Assembly (NCBI RefSeq): GCF_947166265.1
Contig: NZ_CAMVDO010000001.1
Span: forward strand, 248,001 to 312,000
Direction of reading: 5' to 3'
Source: an uncultured Fibrobacter sp.
GTDB lineage: Bacteria; Fibrobacterota; Fibrobacteria; Fibrobacterales; Fibrobacteraceae
DNA: 64,000 nucleotides
In this document: one piece after another, positions 6,892-14,763 of the stretch
Layout: every line of letters starts with the position of its first letter
Numbering within the stretch: the stretch's first letter is position 1
The notes under the pieces: model-generated
What the model saw: only the letters and a program-made list of their open reading frames with translations
Databases searched by the model: none
Told to the model about the DNA's origin: nothing
Translations under genes and position numbers: made by a program

Positions 6892-8655
6892 ATGAAAAAA
6901 TCAGCCCTACAAAAGCTTACAACCGTAAGTATCCCCCTGTTTTTGTCCGCATTCCTTTTGGGGGCCTGTTCCAACGACGGTCGCACCACCGATAGCGAGA
7001 AATTTTCTAAAAACAACAATCCGAAAACATTTGTCGCAAACAAAGAGTGCAACGTAAGCGGCAAAAGCGATATCGTCGTGCTGTTTACGAACGACGTCCA
7101 CTGCGGCATAGACGAAAACATTGGCTACGCAAGTCTTGCGGCATACAGGGATTCCATCAAGAACCTCACCGAAAACGTGATCCTTGCCGATGCAGGGGAC
7201 ATCATCCAAGGAAACTACTGGGGAGCCCTTTCGAAAGGCGGATTCTTAATCCAGCTGATGAACGAAGTCGGCTATGACGTGGCAACTTTTGGAAATCACG
7301 AGTTCGACTACGGCATGAATCGCCTGGCGGAACTTCTGGATTCTTCGAAGACCGCTTTTATCGTCGCCAATTTTGCCTATACGGGCACAGGAAAAAATCT
7401 TTTCGAACAAGTGAAGCCCTACAAAATCATCGAGGTTTCGGTCGATGGCAATACCATCAAAATAGGCTTTGTTGGCGCGATAACACCCGACACCTACACC
7501 ACTTCGAATCCCAAGTCATTCATAGAAGACGGCAAGAAAGTTTACGATTTATACGGAGGCAAAGACAACCAGCGCTTAGTCGAAGTCATCCAGAAAAACG
7601 TGGATCAAGTAAAAAGGGACGGCGCCGATTTCGTCATACTGCTCGCGCACTTGGGTATAGCCAATGGTTCGAAACCTTTCAGGTCCATCGACGTGATTCA
7701 CGGACTCACGGGCGTCGACGTCGTTCTAGACGGACATTCGCACAGCGTCATTCCGCAAGATACCGTTTGGGATGCCCAAGAAAAAGTGGTCTTACTCGCA
7801 TCTACCGGCACAAAGCTTGCAAACATCGGCCAAATGGTCGTTTCTAAAAACGGAGCAGTTTGCACCAAACTGATAAACGATTACTCCAAAAAGAATTCCA
7901 AAGTTTCTGCCAGTATCGAAAAGTTGAACAAGGAATTCGAAGACATTTTAAACAAAGTAGTCGCCCAAAGCCCGGCAACCATTCTGGCATCCGACTCAAA
8001 TTCCGTCAGCCTTGCACGCGTCACAGAAAATGGAATCGGCAACTTGATGACAGATGCCTTCAGAAAACGCATGAAGTCGGATATCGCCATTGTCAATGGC
8101 GGAAACGTGCGAGCGAACATTCCAAAGGGAAATGTCACTTATAGGAACCTCCTGGAAATCTCCCCCTTTGAAAACATGATTGTAATGGCACGCATCAAGG
8201 GAGCAATCCTCCTCGATGCACTGGAACATGCCTACCGTATGGTAAAATCCGATGTGAATGGCAACCAGGTAATTTCAAAAGAACTGGAAACAGGAAGTTT
8301 CCTGCAAACGTCCGGCCTCAAGATCGTTGTAGACGGATCCACAGAAACAAGCATAGAACGAGATTCAGCAGGCAATTTCAAGAGTGTCTCCGGAAAGCGC
8401 AAGGTCGTCGATGTACAAGTTGAAAAAAACGGAAAGTACATTCCGCTCGACACCGCAGCGGAATATCTCGTGGCATCCGTAGATTACCTCCTTCAAAACG
8501 CTGGAGATGGATATTCCATGTTTAGCGACAGCAACATCGTTGACGACGCAGGGCTTACGCTTGTGGAAATTGTCGCGGATTACCTGCAAGGCGAACTAAA
8601 GGGAAAAATACCCGAACGCTACACCAAGCCCGAAGGGCGCCTAACTGTGAAGTGA
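6892..8655 (+). CDS. 5'-nucleotidase-family lipoprotein
   Basis: 587 residues from the ATG at 6892, which has AGGA about eight bases upstream; an ATG at 6874 lacks a ribosome site. The lipobox LLGAC gives lipidated Cys26. The metallophosphatase domain shows all usual motifs: TNDVH (Asp68, His70), ADAGD (Asp103), GNHEFDYG (Asn135, His136), LAHLG and GHSHS. The C-terminal 5'-nucleotidase domain has VNGGNVRANIPKG, SPFENMIV and NAGDGYSMF. It probably dephosphorylates nucleotides at the cell surface or in the periplasm for phosphate or nucleoside salvage. It is a stand-alone plus-strand gene facing the KilA-N gene. Confidence 0.92.
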   Translation: MKKSALQKLTTVSIPLFLSAFLLGACSNDGRTTDSEKFSKNNNPKTFVANKECNVSGKSDIVVLFTNDVHCGIDENIGYASLAAYRDSIKNLTENVILADAGDIIQGNYWGALSKGGFLIQLMNEVGYDVATFGNHEFDYGMNRLAELLDSSKTAFIVANFAYTGTGKNLFEQVKPYKIIEVSVDGNTIKIGFVGAITPDTYTTSNPKSFIEDGKKVYDLYGGKDNQRLVEVIQKNVDQVKRDGADFVILLAHLGIANGSKPFRSIDVIHGLTGVDVVLDGHSHSVIPQDTVWDAQEKVVLLASTGTKLANIGQMVVSKNGAVCTKLINDYSKKNSKVSASIEKLNKEFEDILNKVVAQSPATILASDSNSVSLARVTENGIGNLMTDAFRKRMKSDIAIVNGGNVRANIPKGNVTYRNLLEISPFENMIVMARIKGAILLDALEHAYRMVKSDVNGNQVISKELETGSFLQTSGLKIVVDGSTETSIERDSAGNFKSVSGKRKVVDVQVEKNGKYIPLDTAAEYLVASVDYLLQNAGDGYSMFSDSNIVDDAGLTLVEIVADYLQGELKGKIPERYTKPEGRLTVK

Positions 8656-8688
8656 TTTAGCAGTTCTTTGTTAAGGGCAACGCCTTTC

Positions 8689-9498
8689 TTATTTCAGCAG
8701 CTTGTTCTCTCCGATGGATTCCAGCACGGTCATCTGAGAAATCGCAATTTGGTTCAATTTTAGCAACCGTTCTGGCTGCGGCAAGCCTTCTTTGATCAGT
8801 ATAGAATTCAGTGACTCCATATTCGAAAGGCAAATCAGCTGGTTTACCGTTGCATAGTCGCGAACATTGCCCTGCAAATCGGCGTGTGCATCACGCCATT
8901 CCTTAGCGGTAAACCCGAATAAAGCAACATTCAAAACATCGGCTTCATTAGCATAAACCATATTCATCTGTTGTTTTGTAAGTGTTGCCGGAATCAAATT
9001 CTGCTTGATGGCATCCGTATGGATGTGATAGTTGATTTTAGAAAGTTCCCGTCGCACGGACCAACCGATTTTCGCTTGCTCAGCTTCTTTGAGTCGCTGG
9101 TATTCGCGAATGAGGTAATACTTAAATTTGGGGCTTAGCCAAGAACCAAATTCAAATGCGATATCCCTATGGGCGTATGTTCCACCATAACGACCTGCAC
9201 TCGATATAAGTCCGATTGCATTTGTCCGTTCAATCCATTGCTTGGCGGAAAGGACATAACCATTGCTACCGGCATTGAATCTAATGTTACTGAATTCCGT
9301 AACATTAAAATCGGGGTTATTAACCTGCTCCCATATTCCCAGGAATTCGATCGCATAGCGTGTACTAAGCCAATGTGAAATGACTAGACCCGTTGATTCT
9401 GCGTTCTTGTGTTTTGCCATGTCTGTCAGGCTGATATAATCGTCTTGGTTCCTTTGCATAAAGGAAATACTGTTATTGTCAAAGACAATCTTCTTCAT
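8689..9498 (-). CDS. KilA-N domain protein
   Basis: 269 residues from the ATG at 9498, directly behind AGGGAGGTGACG; the 23 extra in-frame codons upstream have no support. Residues about 18-135 form a KilA-N domain (DYISLTDMAKHKN, ISHWLSTRYAIEFLGIWE, YVLSAKQWIERTNAIGL, GGTYAHRDIAFEFGSWLSP). It is a DNA-binding fold common in phages, mobile elements and bacterial accessory regions. A helical C-terminal region follows, resembling the part of such proteins that ends in NQLICLSNMES. It may be a phage-derived regulator or domesticated gene; no other phage gene is seen nearby. A GAAC-N4-GTTC palindrome sits in its promoter. Confidence 0.85.
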   Translation of the reverse strand: MKKIVFDNNSISFMQRNQDDYISLTDMAKHKNAESTGLVISHWLSTRYAIEFLGIWEQVNNPDFNVTEFSNIRFNAGSNGYVLSAKQWIERTNAIGLISSAGRYGGTYAHRDIAFEFGSWLSPKFKYYLIREYQRLKEAEQAKIGWSVRRELSKINYHIHTDAIKQNLIPATLTKQQMNMVYANEADVLNVALFGFTAKEWRDAHADLQGNVRDYATVNQLICLSNMESLNSILIKEGLPQPERLLKLNQIAISQMTVLESIGENKLLK

Positions 9499-9829
9499 CG
9501 TCACCTCCCTGCGGACAAGCGTAAAACCGCAGTGTTTGAAATTTTGAGCACTAGAACATTTGTTCACTAATAAATATAATATCCAAAAGGGAGGATGTCA
9601 AGTGTTTTCTAAATTTTTTTGAAGGGGGAAGTCTCCCCCTCGCTCGCACTTCGTTGCTCTCTACCCCTTCTAACGGGTGCTCAAACGCCACACCCGTAAC
9701 GCCCAGCTTGCACCACCTACTTAAATTATCATTTCCGCAAAGGCAGGAATCACCTTTTCAAACCCAGCAAAAAAAGCAAGTATCCCTTTTTTAAAAATTT
9801 TAAGCTATATTCCTATCAAGAGGTCTACT
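9499..9829. other. 331-bp intergenic region with promoters and repeat debris
   Basis: No gene is visible. It holds the presumed minus-strand promoter and operator of the KilA-N gene (about 9550-9590), a GC-rich hairpin string (9623-9642) related to the one at 5180-5200, and a decayed copy of the palindromic repeat (9730-9750). An AT-rich stretch before 9830 includes a TATATT box upstream of the GLUG lipoprotein. Confidence 0.5.
9554..9565. promoter_or_regulatory. GAACATTTGTTC palindrome upstream of the KilA-N gene
   Basis: A perfect 12-bp dyad (GAACA-TT-TGTTC) lies 56 bp upstream of the KilA-N start, just downstream of an AT-rich minus-strand promoter-like run. It matches the GAAC-N4-GTTC form of LexA boxes in Gram-positive bacteria. 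The LexA box I recall for Fibrobacter has a different core (TGCNC-N4-GTGCA), so it may bind another repressor, possibly the KilA-N protein itself. Confidence 0.45.
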
Positions 9830-11371
9830 ATGAGTTTTACGAAATATATCGTGGTATTTGGTTGCACGGCTCTTTTGGGAGCCTGTTCTAGCACAGTTTC
9901 TTCAGAAGAAGACTTCATCCCCGAAGAAATCATATCCAACAAAAAACTCAGTTCCAGCAGCACATCCAAAAAAGACAAATCCAGCAGTTCTGCAGAAGAT
10001 TCCGAAGAAGAATGCCTTGGCGATTCTGGCAAGCCTTGGGATGGTACAACAGCAAAAGCATTTGCTTGCGGAAGCGGAACAAAGCTCAGTCCTTATATCA
10101 TTTTAACAGCTGAACAACTTGCATACCTTTCTTTTGTTGTCGGGTCAAACGACAAGGAATACAAAGGCAAATACTATAAGCTCGGTGCAGATATAATCTT
10201 GAACGATGGTAAGATTATCGATGAAAAGGGTGCACTCGTTGCGGACTCCACTAAACTCCACAAATGGACTCCTATCGGCAATTCAAGCGTCGCCTTTACC
10301 GGAACCTTCGATGGCGACGGCCACACCGTCAGTGGAATGTTCATCAACACGACAAGTTCACATAACGGTTTGTTCGGAAACAGCAGCGGAACAATTCAAA
10401 ATTTGACTCTAAACAACGCTTGGATTTACGGAGGTAAATATACTGGAGGTGTTATCGGCTACAATGTCGGCGTCCTGAAAACACTCACAAATAGAGCAAG
10501 TGTTTCTAGCGCAACCGGACCTGTTGGAGGAGTTGCAGGATCATCAGACGATTCCTACGGTAACATAAATACAGTAGACAGCTTATATAATTTCGGAGTA
10601 ATCAAGGGAAAAACTGACGTTGGAGGGGTTCTAGGACACATCAATAGAATCAGATTAACACACGCAGAAAACAACGGAATTGTTGAAGGTGAAAAATATA
10701 CCGGGGGAATCTGGGGCGGAGCCTATTCAACAACAATTGATGCTACTCATTTAGTTAATTACGGAAACATCATTGGAAAAACTAATACTGGAGGAATTGC
10801 AGGATATTGCGGCCATCACGGCATAGGATCAACGTTTTCTGGAAAATGCGGGAAGCTATCAAACGCTAAAAACGAAGGTATTGTAGAAGGCTCCTCTTTT
10901 GTTGGAGGAATTGCAGGATCTTTCGGAGGGCAATCTAATTTCATTAGCAATACAGCACCGATTACAGGAATAAATTACGTCGGTGGTTTATTTGGAAATG
11001 CTGATTTTTCAACAAATACATCTCTTTACAACACAGGCAATATTTCAGGATCTCAGAATGTCGGCGGAATCATGGGATATAACCAAGAAGGCGTCACCAG
11101 CGCAGCCTATAGCACAGGCAAAGTCGACGGAGATTCTTTAGTCGGCTTGATGATTGGCTACAACTACAACACCACCATGGCAGACTACTATTACCTTAAA
11201 CAAGGCAAACAAGAGCCATTCGGCCTTAACAACGGTGGAGGAGTCGCTACACCCAAAACCTCCAAAGAAATGAAATCCTCAGACTTTGCAGAACTCCTCG
11301 GCGAAGATTTCGTTTACGACAGCGGCTTGAACAGCGGCTTTCCCATTTTAAGTTGGGAACAAGAAGAATAG
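9830..11371 (+). CDS. Surface lipoprotein with GLUG repeats
   Basis: 513 residues with AAGAGG before the ATG. A signal peptide with lipobox LLGAC gives Cys19, followed by an acidic and Ser-rich linker (SSSSTSKKDKSSSS). From about residue 80 the pattern begins with ILTAEQLAYLS and TGTFDGDGHTVSGMFI, then many GLUG-type units of about 20-25 residues with VGGVAG, TGGIWGGAY, VGGIAGSFGG, VGGLFGN and VGGIMGYN, ending in FAELLGEDFVYD and GFPILSW. GLUG repeats form right-handed beta-solenoids in surface adhesins and carbohydrate-associated proteins. The DNA is AT-richer than the core genes further right. The likely role is surface binding; the ligand is unknown. Confidence 0.88.
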   Translation: MSFTKYIVVFGCTALLGACSSTVSSEEDFIPEEIISNKKLSSSSTSKKDKSSSSAEDSEEECLGDSGKPWDGTTAKAFACGSGTKLSPYIILTAEQLAYLSFVVGSNDKEYKGKYYKLGADIILNDGKIIDEKGALVADSTKLHKWTPIGNSSVAFTGTFDGDGHTVSGMFINTTSSHNGLFGNSSGTIQNLTLNNAWIYGGKYTGGVIGYNVGVLKTLTNRASVSSATGPVGGVAGSSDDSYGNINTVDSLYNFGVIKGKTDVGGVLGHINRIRLTHAENNGIVEGEKYTGGIWGGAYSTTIDATHLVNYGNIIGKTNTGGIAGYCGHHGIGSTFSGKCGKLSNAKNEGIVEGSSFVGGIAGSFGGQSNFISNTAPITGINYVGGLFGNADFSTNTSLYNTGNISGSQNVGGIMGYNQEGVTSAAYSTGKVDGDSLVGLMIGYNYNTTMADYYYLKQGKQEPFGLNNGGGVATPKTSKEMKSSDFAELLGEDFVYDSGLNSGFPILSWEQEE

Positions 11372-11484
11372 TCCACAATGTTTTCCCCGACCTGGTCAGG
11401 CGGACAGCACTTAGCCCTTTAGCGCTTAGTGCGCATGGCCACCAAGGTGGGGATTTCCTTTTCAACTAAAACACAAACTTGAAT

Positions 11485-12069
11485 ATGAAACTTCCTATCA
11501 TCATATTATTCTTTATTGTTAGCGCAACGTTCGGCTACGATTTGCAATATCACCCTTTTTTATTGCAGGTCAAGGACAAACATGGTGTAACCCTAGCCAA
11601 GACCCTTGACAAAGTGTATGGCGATAAAATTTCTGTAAAAAACAAGCGGTGCTATTATTTTGAATTAACCCGCGATGCCGATATTGAATACGAAATCGAT
11701 AAATGCCGTATTGATTATACTCAAAAGAATATCTATTCCCAAGCCGACCGACTAAACGGTATAGAAATCAAAGGAACTCTTTGGATTGAAGGCAACTCCT
11801 TCCGTACACGTAAAGTCGGCCGCGAATGGAGCGAATGGAAATCTACTGAGCTTTTTCCAGCTTTACAATGGTATGGCAGAACAGGTTTTGAATTTCGAAA
11901 GCAAAATGGCGAATTTGAATTCACACCCACTCGAGGTGTACAGAACATTCGTGGTTCATATAATTACGTAAGTAAAAACCGTGCCAAAGCAATACAAAAC
12001 GGCGATGCACCCGGCATCGTCATCAAAGAAAGTGGTTCCGGCAAAATTGTAATTCAGGAAAGCAAATAG
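11485..12069 (+). CDS. Secreted hypothetical protein
   Basis: 194 residues from the ATG at 11485. MKLPIIILFFIVSATFG is a signal peptide, with cleavage likely before YDLQYHP. The mature protein is basic and beta-like, with Trp/Arg-rich segments (RKVGREWSEWKS, GRTGFEFRKQNGEFEF) and a C-terminal tail (IVIKESGSGKIVIQESK). No family is recognised. It ends 3 bp before the start of the NERD protein, so the two are very probably translated from one mRNA and may act together in the envelope. Confidence 0.75.
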   Translation: MKLPIIILFFIVSATFGYDLQYHPFLLQVKDKHGVTLAKTLDKVYGDKISVKNKRCYYFELTRDADIEYEIDKCRIDYTQKNIYSQADRLNGIEIKGTLWIEGNSFRTRKVGREWSEWKSTELFPALQWYGRTGFEFRKQNGEFEFTPTRGVQNIRGSYNYVSKNRAKAIQNGDAPGIVIKESGSGKIVIQESK

Positions 12070-12072
12070 ATT

Positions 12073-13137
12073 TTGGGAACAATCTTCGGCATAGCACTTA
12101 TTATCGCTTTTATTTTTGCAGCGATTGACGGAGCAACAAAGCCCCGTCGCAGAAGGAGACGTCGTTCAAGAAGAAACGACGATAACAACAGCTGTGTTGG
12201 ATGCCTAACCGTCATGGCAATTCTCATTTGTCTTTGGCTTGGTTCCATCGCTGTCAACTTCATCAAAGCACACAGCACCGCTTTTATTGTCGGTGGTATC
12301 GTTCTAGTATTAATTATCGTAGTAGCAGCAATCGTTTTCAACGCAACCCAAACTGAAGAATTTCCTGAAGATGTTGAACCGACATACCCTAAAATATCAG
12401 AGCCCCCAAAATTCACTCATAAAGCGCAAAGTTTCTCTAGCAGTTCTTCAAAACAAGAACCCTCCCCATTTACCAAAGAACAATTAAGCGTTCATCCAGC
12501 AACTTATGAAGATGTTGTCGGTACCATTCCCACCGCGGCAGAAATGGTTGGTAAGTTGGGAGAGGATGCCGTAAGTAGAGCCGTATGGGCTGCATGTCAA
12601 TTTGACAAGCGACATTATAAAATTTTAAGAAATGTCTATGTTCCAACAATTGACGGATATTCAGAAATTGATGTTCTGCTTTTGCATGAAACAGGCATCT
12701 ATGTTTTTGAAAGCAAGAATTTATCAGGATCTGTCTACGGCGATGAAAAACACCCTCAATGGCAACGCTACAAGACTAATGGAGAAAAAAGCCCTATACC
12801 TAATCCTATCTTACAAAACAAACGACATATAGACTGTTTATGTGTCTTTTTAAATCAAAATAAATACCAGTTCCGCGCATTCAGCATGATTGTTTTTGGA
12901 AACAAATCAAAATTAAAATATATCCCAGAAAACAAATCACTTACGAGCATTCACGAAATTTGCAACTTAGAAATAGAATTGCTCAAGAAAATGCAAGCCG
13001 AACAAATTTTTTATAGTGTAGAAACAATTGATGAATGGTGCAAAAAATTATTGCCATGTACAATGCTTTCTGAAGAAGAAAAGCAGGCACACAAAGACCG
13101 CATTACTAAAAAATTCAAACAAAACCTTCGGCACTAG
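12073..13137 (+). CDS. Membrane-anchored NERD-domain protein
   Basis: 354 residues from a TTG at 12073, three bases after the previous stop; AGGAA lies about 12 bases upstream. There are three hydrophobic segments (about 4-18, 44-64, 69-89) with a highly basic loop (PRRRRRRRSRR) between the first two, then a Ser-rich linker and a cytoplasmic NERD domain (about 158-300). Nuclease-related catalytic positions are present: Glu164 in GKLGEDA, Asp200 in SEIDVLL, and Glu213/Lys215 in VFESKN. NERD is a PD-(D/E)XK-like fold found in DNA-processing and some defence proteins. Whether this one cuts DNA is unknown. The membrane location with the active domain inside would suit interception of incoming DNA, which is speculation. 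Confidence 0.82.
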   Translation: MGTIFGIALIIAFIFAAIDGATKPRRRRRRRSRRNDDNNSCVGCLTVMAILICLWLGSIAVNFIKAHSTAFIVGGIVLVLIIVVAAIVFNATQTEEFPEDVEPTYPKISEPPKFTHKAQSFSSSSSKQEPSPFTKEQLSVHPATYEDVVGTIPTAAEMVGKLGEDAVSRAVWAACQFDKRHYKILRNVYVPTIDGYSEIDVLLLHETGIYVFESKNLSGSVYGDEKHPQWQRYKTNGEKSPIPNPILQNKRHIDCLCVFLNQNKYQFRAFSMIVFGNKSKLKYIPENKSLTSIHEICNLEIELLKKMQAEQIFYSVETIDEWCKKLLPCTMLSEEEKQAHKDRITKKFKQNLRH

Positions 13138-13150
13138 AACAATCCCGCAA

Positions 13151-13173
13151 TTTGACAGACTCTGTCTGTCAAA
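13151..13173. terminator. Hairpin between convergent genes
   Basis: A perfect 10-bp stem TTTGACAGAC-TCT-GTCTGTCAAA is followed on the plus strand by TCTCGGATTTTC. It lies between the NERD gene and the oppositely oriented ATPase gene and probably ends the NERD transcript, although the T-tract is poor. Confidence 0.6.
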
Positions 13174-13217
13174 TCTCGGATTTTCTGTTTTGAAAATTAG
13201 GGTTATGGGGGCTTCAA

Positions 13218-14495
13218 CTACACCGTATAAAGAGGCCTGTTTTCCATCCATTCCTGATCGCGGAATTTCTGCATACTAAAACGAATGCCCTTAAGTCCGG
13301 GATTCTTCTGCACAAAGAAACGCAGGCTCTTCGCCTGGACGTTTTCTTCCGCCTTGACCTCGATAGGATAAATCTTTTCCTCATCCTGAACAACAAAATC
13401 AAGTTCCCCACTGGAGTTTTCTGCCGACCAGTAGAAAATCTGCATATTGCGTTTTGCCTTCAGTTGCTGAAAGACAAACTGTTCGGTGAGCGCCCCCTTG
13501 AACTCCTCAAAAATCTGCGAGCCGTTCAAGATGATATCGACATCCACATTAGCCATGGCACAAAGCAACCCGACATCTGTTATGAACACCTTGAATGCCG
13601 CAAAATCCTCGTAGGCGACCAATGGCAAGGACGGTTTCTTGACGCGGTGAACCTTCGAAATTAAACCAGAATCTTTTAACCATTCCAGGGCGACCTCAAA
13701 AGTCTTCGCGCGCGCACCTTCCTTCAACATACCGTAAATAAACTTTTTGTTTTCCTTGGAAAGCTGAGCCGGAATGGAATTCCACACCATGCGTATTCGC
13801 GGAACTTCGGAATTGGGAACGTGCTTAGAAAAATCGCTGTCGTAGGAATTCAGGATATTCTTCTGGATTCTGCGGACAGCCGACAAATCCCTGTCGTTTG
13901 CAAAACTCTGGACAGCCTCGGGCATCCCCCCCACGACATAATACAATTTCAACAAGTCAATCAACTTGTCCGAAAAGACATCTATGGTTCCATAATCCCC
14001 GCTATTCAGAAGTTCCACGTAGTTCGTGTTATCCGTCGCTTCTAAGAACTCATGGAAGTTCATAGGCAAAATTTCCAGAAAGTCAACCTTGCCCACAGGG
14101 AACGACACACCCTCGTGAACGGATAATCCCAGTAAAGAGCCCGCTGCAATCACCGGATACTGAGGAGCCTTCTCGTAGAAATACTTCAAACTGGTGAGAG
14201 CCCGAGGTGCGGCCTGAATTTCATCAAAGAGAATCAGGGTGTTCTCGTCAATAGACTTTTTGGTAGCTGTCCGCAAGGCAAAAAGAATACGGTCTATGTC
14301 AAAATCCGTATCGAAAATGGCTCCGAGCCGAGAGTCATCCTCGAAGTTCACATAAACAAAGTTCTTGAACGCCTGTTTAGCAAACTCCAGCATAAGCCAG
14401 GTCTTACCAACCTGCCTTGCCCCCTTCAGAATCAACGGTTTACGGTTCGGGGAATCCTTCCATTGATAAAAATCCTTGAGTGCATACCTTCTCAT
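13218..14495 (-). CDS. AAA ATPase with DUF4143 (archaeal-type ATPase family)
   Basis: 425 residues from the ATG at 14495. Walker A is GARQVGKT (25-32), Walker B LILFDE (87-92), with AAGSLLGLS as sensor region and FPVGKVDFLEILPMNFHEFL typical of this family. The C-terminal DUF4143 region shows the restriction-endonuclease-like signature FYWSAENSSGELDFVVQ and IYPIEVKAEE. These ATPases occur in many paralogous copies in anaerobes; their role is not known, with DNA-related or antitoxin-like functions proposed. It is a lone gene with its own palindromic promoter at 14505-14523. Confidence 0.88.
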   Translation of the reverse strand: MRRYALKDFYQWKDSPNRKPLILKGARQVGKTWLMLEFAKQAFKNFVYVNFEDDSRLGAIFDTDFDIDRILFALRTATKKSIDENTLILFDEIQAAPRALTSLKYFYEKAPQYPVIAAGSLLGLSVHEGVSFPVGKVDFLEILPMNFHEFLEATDNTNYVELLNSGDYGTIDVFSDKLIDLLKLYYVVGGMPEAVQSFANDRDLSAVRRIQKNILNSYDSDFSKHVPNSEVPRIRMVWNSIPAQLSKENKKFIYGMLKEGARAKTFEVALEWLKDSGLISKVHRVKKPSLPLVAYEDFAAFKVFITDVGLLCAMANVDVDIILNGSQIFEEFKGALTEQFVFQQLKAKRNMQIFYWSAENSSGELDFVVQDEEKIYPIEVKAEENVQAKSLRFFVQKNPGLKGIRFSMQKFRDQEWMENRPLYTV

Positions 14496-14504
14496 AGCAA
14501 CAAA

Positions 14505-14523
14505 TATAACATAAAATGTTATA
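14505..14523. promoter_or_regulatory. 19-bp palindrome at the ATPase promoter
   Basis: TATAACAT-AAA-ATGTTATA is perfect with 8-bp arms and lies 9 bp upstream of the ATPase start codon, where it would overlap a -10 box or the start of transcription. It is a good candidate for a repressor operator. The half-site resembles the TGTTAAAT arms of the 1050-1082 element, but only loosely. Confidence 0.45.
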
Positions 14524-14763
14524 GAGTACAAAAACTACGACTAAAAAATGTCAGAAACAACAAAAAGTAAGACCAAAAAGCGTATAAACATCCATTTTTC
14601 AAGCACATTTAGGAAGTGCATAGCTAAAGGCAAAAAGAAAAATAGCCCTACATCCCCCTCATATTCCCATTTCCTAGCCTCAGTTTCCGCCCCATTTTTC
14701 TATCTTTACGCCCGTATTTTATTGTACAGTAAAAACAAGGGATTTATCCCACAGGAAAACACT

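Noticed and set aside
14496-14763. ORF start at 14548 adding 72 residues to the carboxyltransferase
   Set aside because: The extra peptide is Lys/Ser-rich and unlike any family member; the ATG at 14764 has a good ribosome site and the family begins there.
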